Below are positions 33,380-33,876 of a stretch of DNA of 33,876 nucleotides, piece by piece. Source of the DNA: an uncultured Parvularcula sp. (GTDB taxonomy: Bacteria; Pseudomonadota; Alphaproteobacteria; Caulobacterales; Parvularculaceae); assembly GCA_937919225.1 (NCBI GenBank), contig CALFRH010000229.1:1-33876 (forward strand), in the 5' to 3' direction. Every line of letters starts with the position of its first letter. Position 1 is the first letter of the stretch. The notes beneath the pieces were generated by a model. It had not been told where the DNA came from, ran no database searches, and worked only from the letters and a program-made list of their open reading frames with translations. Made by a program: the position numbers and the translations under genes.

Positions 33380-33876
33380 ATGAGTGATGCTGAAACCCAC
33401 AAGGCCCAAATGCAAAAGCTGCAGGCTGAACAAAAGCGCAAAACCAGCGAAGCAACGGACCCCGGTCGCGGGCTCGTGCTGGTTCACACTGGAGACGGGA
33501 AGGGCAAGTCTAGCTCCGCCTTCGGGGTGATTGTTCGCGCCCTTGGCTGGGGGCAGACCGTAGGCGTGGTCCAGTTCATCAAAGGCAATTGGATTACGGG
33601 CGAGCGGCAGTTCTTTGACAAACTCGGCACCGTTGATTGGCACACAATGGGTGAGGGGTTCACCTGGGACACGCAGGACAAGGACCGCGATATCGCAGCG
33701 GCGGTCGCCGCGTTTGACCAGGCCGGCCAAATGATGGCCAGCGGTGACTATGACCTTCTCGTGATGGATGAGATCAACATTGCGCTGCGCTAAGACATTC
33801 TCTCTGTGGAGGCTGTTCTTGACGGGTTGAAAGCCAGCTCCGAACGAACCAGCGAGGTGTTGACCGGCCGGGACGC
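33380..33876 (+). pseudogene. cobO: Corrinoid adenosyltransferase, interrupted by in-frame TAA and cut by window end
   Basis: CobO/BtuR-type ATP:corrinoid adenosyltransferase. The ATG at 33380 has GAGGAG at 7 nt. A basic N-terminal arm (QKLQAEQKRK) leads to the phosphate loop HTGDGKGKSSSAFG near residue 36, then VVQFIKGNW and VMDEINIALR. A TAA at 33791-33793 ends the frame at 137 aa, yet the same frame continues as family-like sequence (DILSVEAVLDGLKA, then VLTGRDA) to the window end. In relatives this codon is Tyr (ALRYDY), so one base change from TAT/TAC explains it. It could be a real nonsense mutation or a sequencing error near a contig end. Confidence 0.8.

Noticed and set aside
1-33876. 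CRISPR array, tRNA or rRNA genes
   Set aside because: No regularly spaced repeats, cloverleaf or rRNA-like stretches were noticed on reading; the window is almost fully protein-coding.

Overview
The window (about 57% GC by eye) looks like chromosomal DNA of a TonB-receptor-rich alphaproteobacterium, perhaps marine and near Parvularculaceae/Hyphomonadaceae. That placement is inferred from gene style, from a GlpR/GntR-FCD regulator mix, and from an alphaproteobacterial-type palindromic repeat (GCATTTCC...GGAAATGC). It may be a whole contig: both outermost genes are damaged exactly at the edges. glpK runs into unrelated sequence at the left end, and cobO has an in-frame TAA near the right end.

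Region 1 (1-12.7 kb) is a galactoside-plus-glycerol locus. Leftward: an SGLT-type Na+/sugar symporter and glycerol kinase. Rightward: GH36 alpha-galactosidase, GalT, GalK, the glycerol-3-phosphate repressor GlpR, GlpD and GH42 beta-galactosidase. Aldose 1-epimerase GalM is convergent behind a strong terminator and a REP-like hairpin. A near-perfect 16-bp GlpR-like palindrome sits between the divergent arms. Alpha-galactosidase, beta-galactosidase, Leloir enzymes and glycerol kinase/dehydrogenase under a G3P-sensing repressor suggest a substrate that yields both galactose and glycerol, such as digalactosylglycerol (galactolipid head group), galactosylglycerol or floridoside.

Region 2 (12.8-30.8 kb) is an island of at least five transcription units around one GntR/FCD regulator. 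It holds crotonase-CaiB; gntR; a divergent MDR oxidoreductase-thioesterase-AMP ligase set; a five-gene translationally coupled leftward operon (exported S9/DPP-IV-like peptidase, D-aminopeptidase, S12 serine hydrolase, DUF3100-type membrane protein plus a small membrane partner); a divergent BAAT-like thioesterase; and a siderophore-type TonB receptor overlapping a TPR-sulfotransferase. Every promoter region in the island carries a tandem pair of 12-bp sites close to ATTGTAYRCAAT, with starts 21 or 22 bp apart. They therefore look like one regulon. The gene content suggests uptake and dismantling of an acylated peptide or amide, possibly with D-amino acids. This is the strongest candidate for an undescribed system in the window.

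Region 3 (31.0 kb to the end) is a cobalamin nucleotide-loop operon: cobT, cobS, an alpha-ribazole-phosphatase-like gene and an interrupted cobO. No tRNA, rRNA, CRISPR array or complete mobile element was seen.
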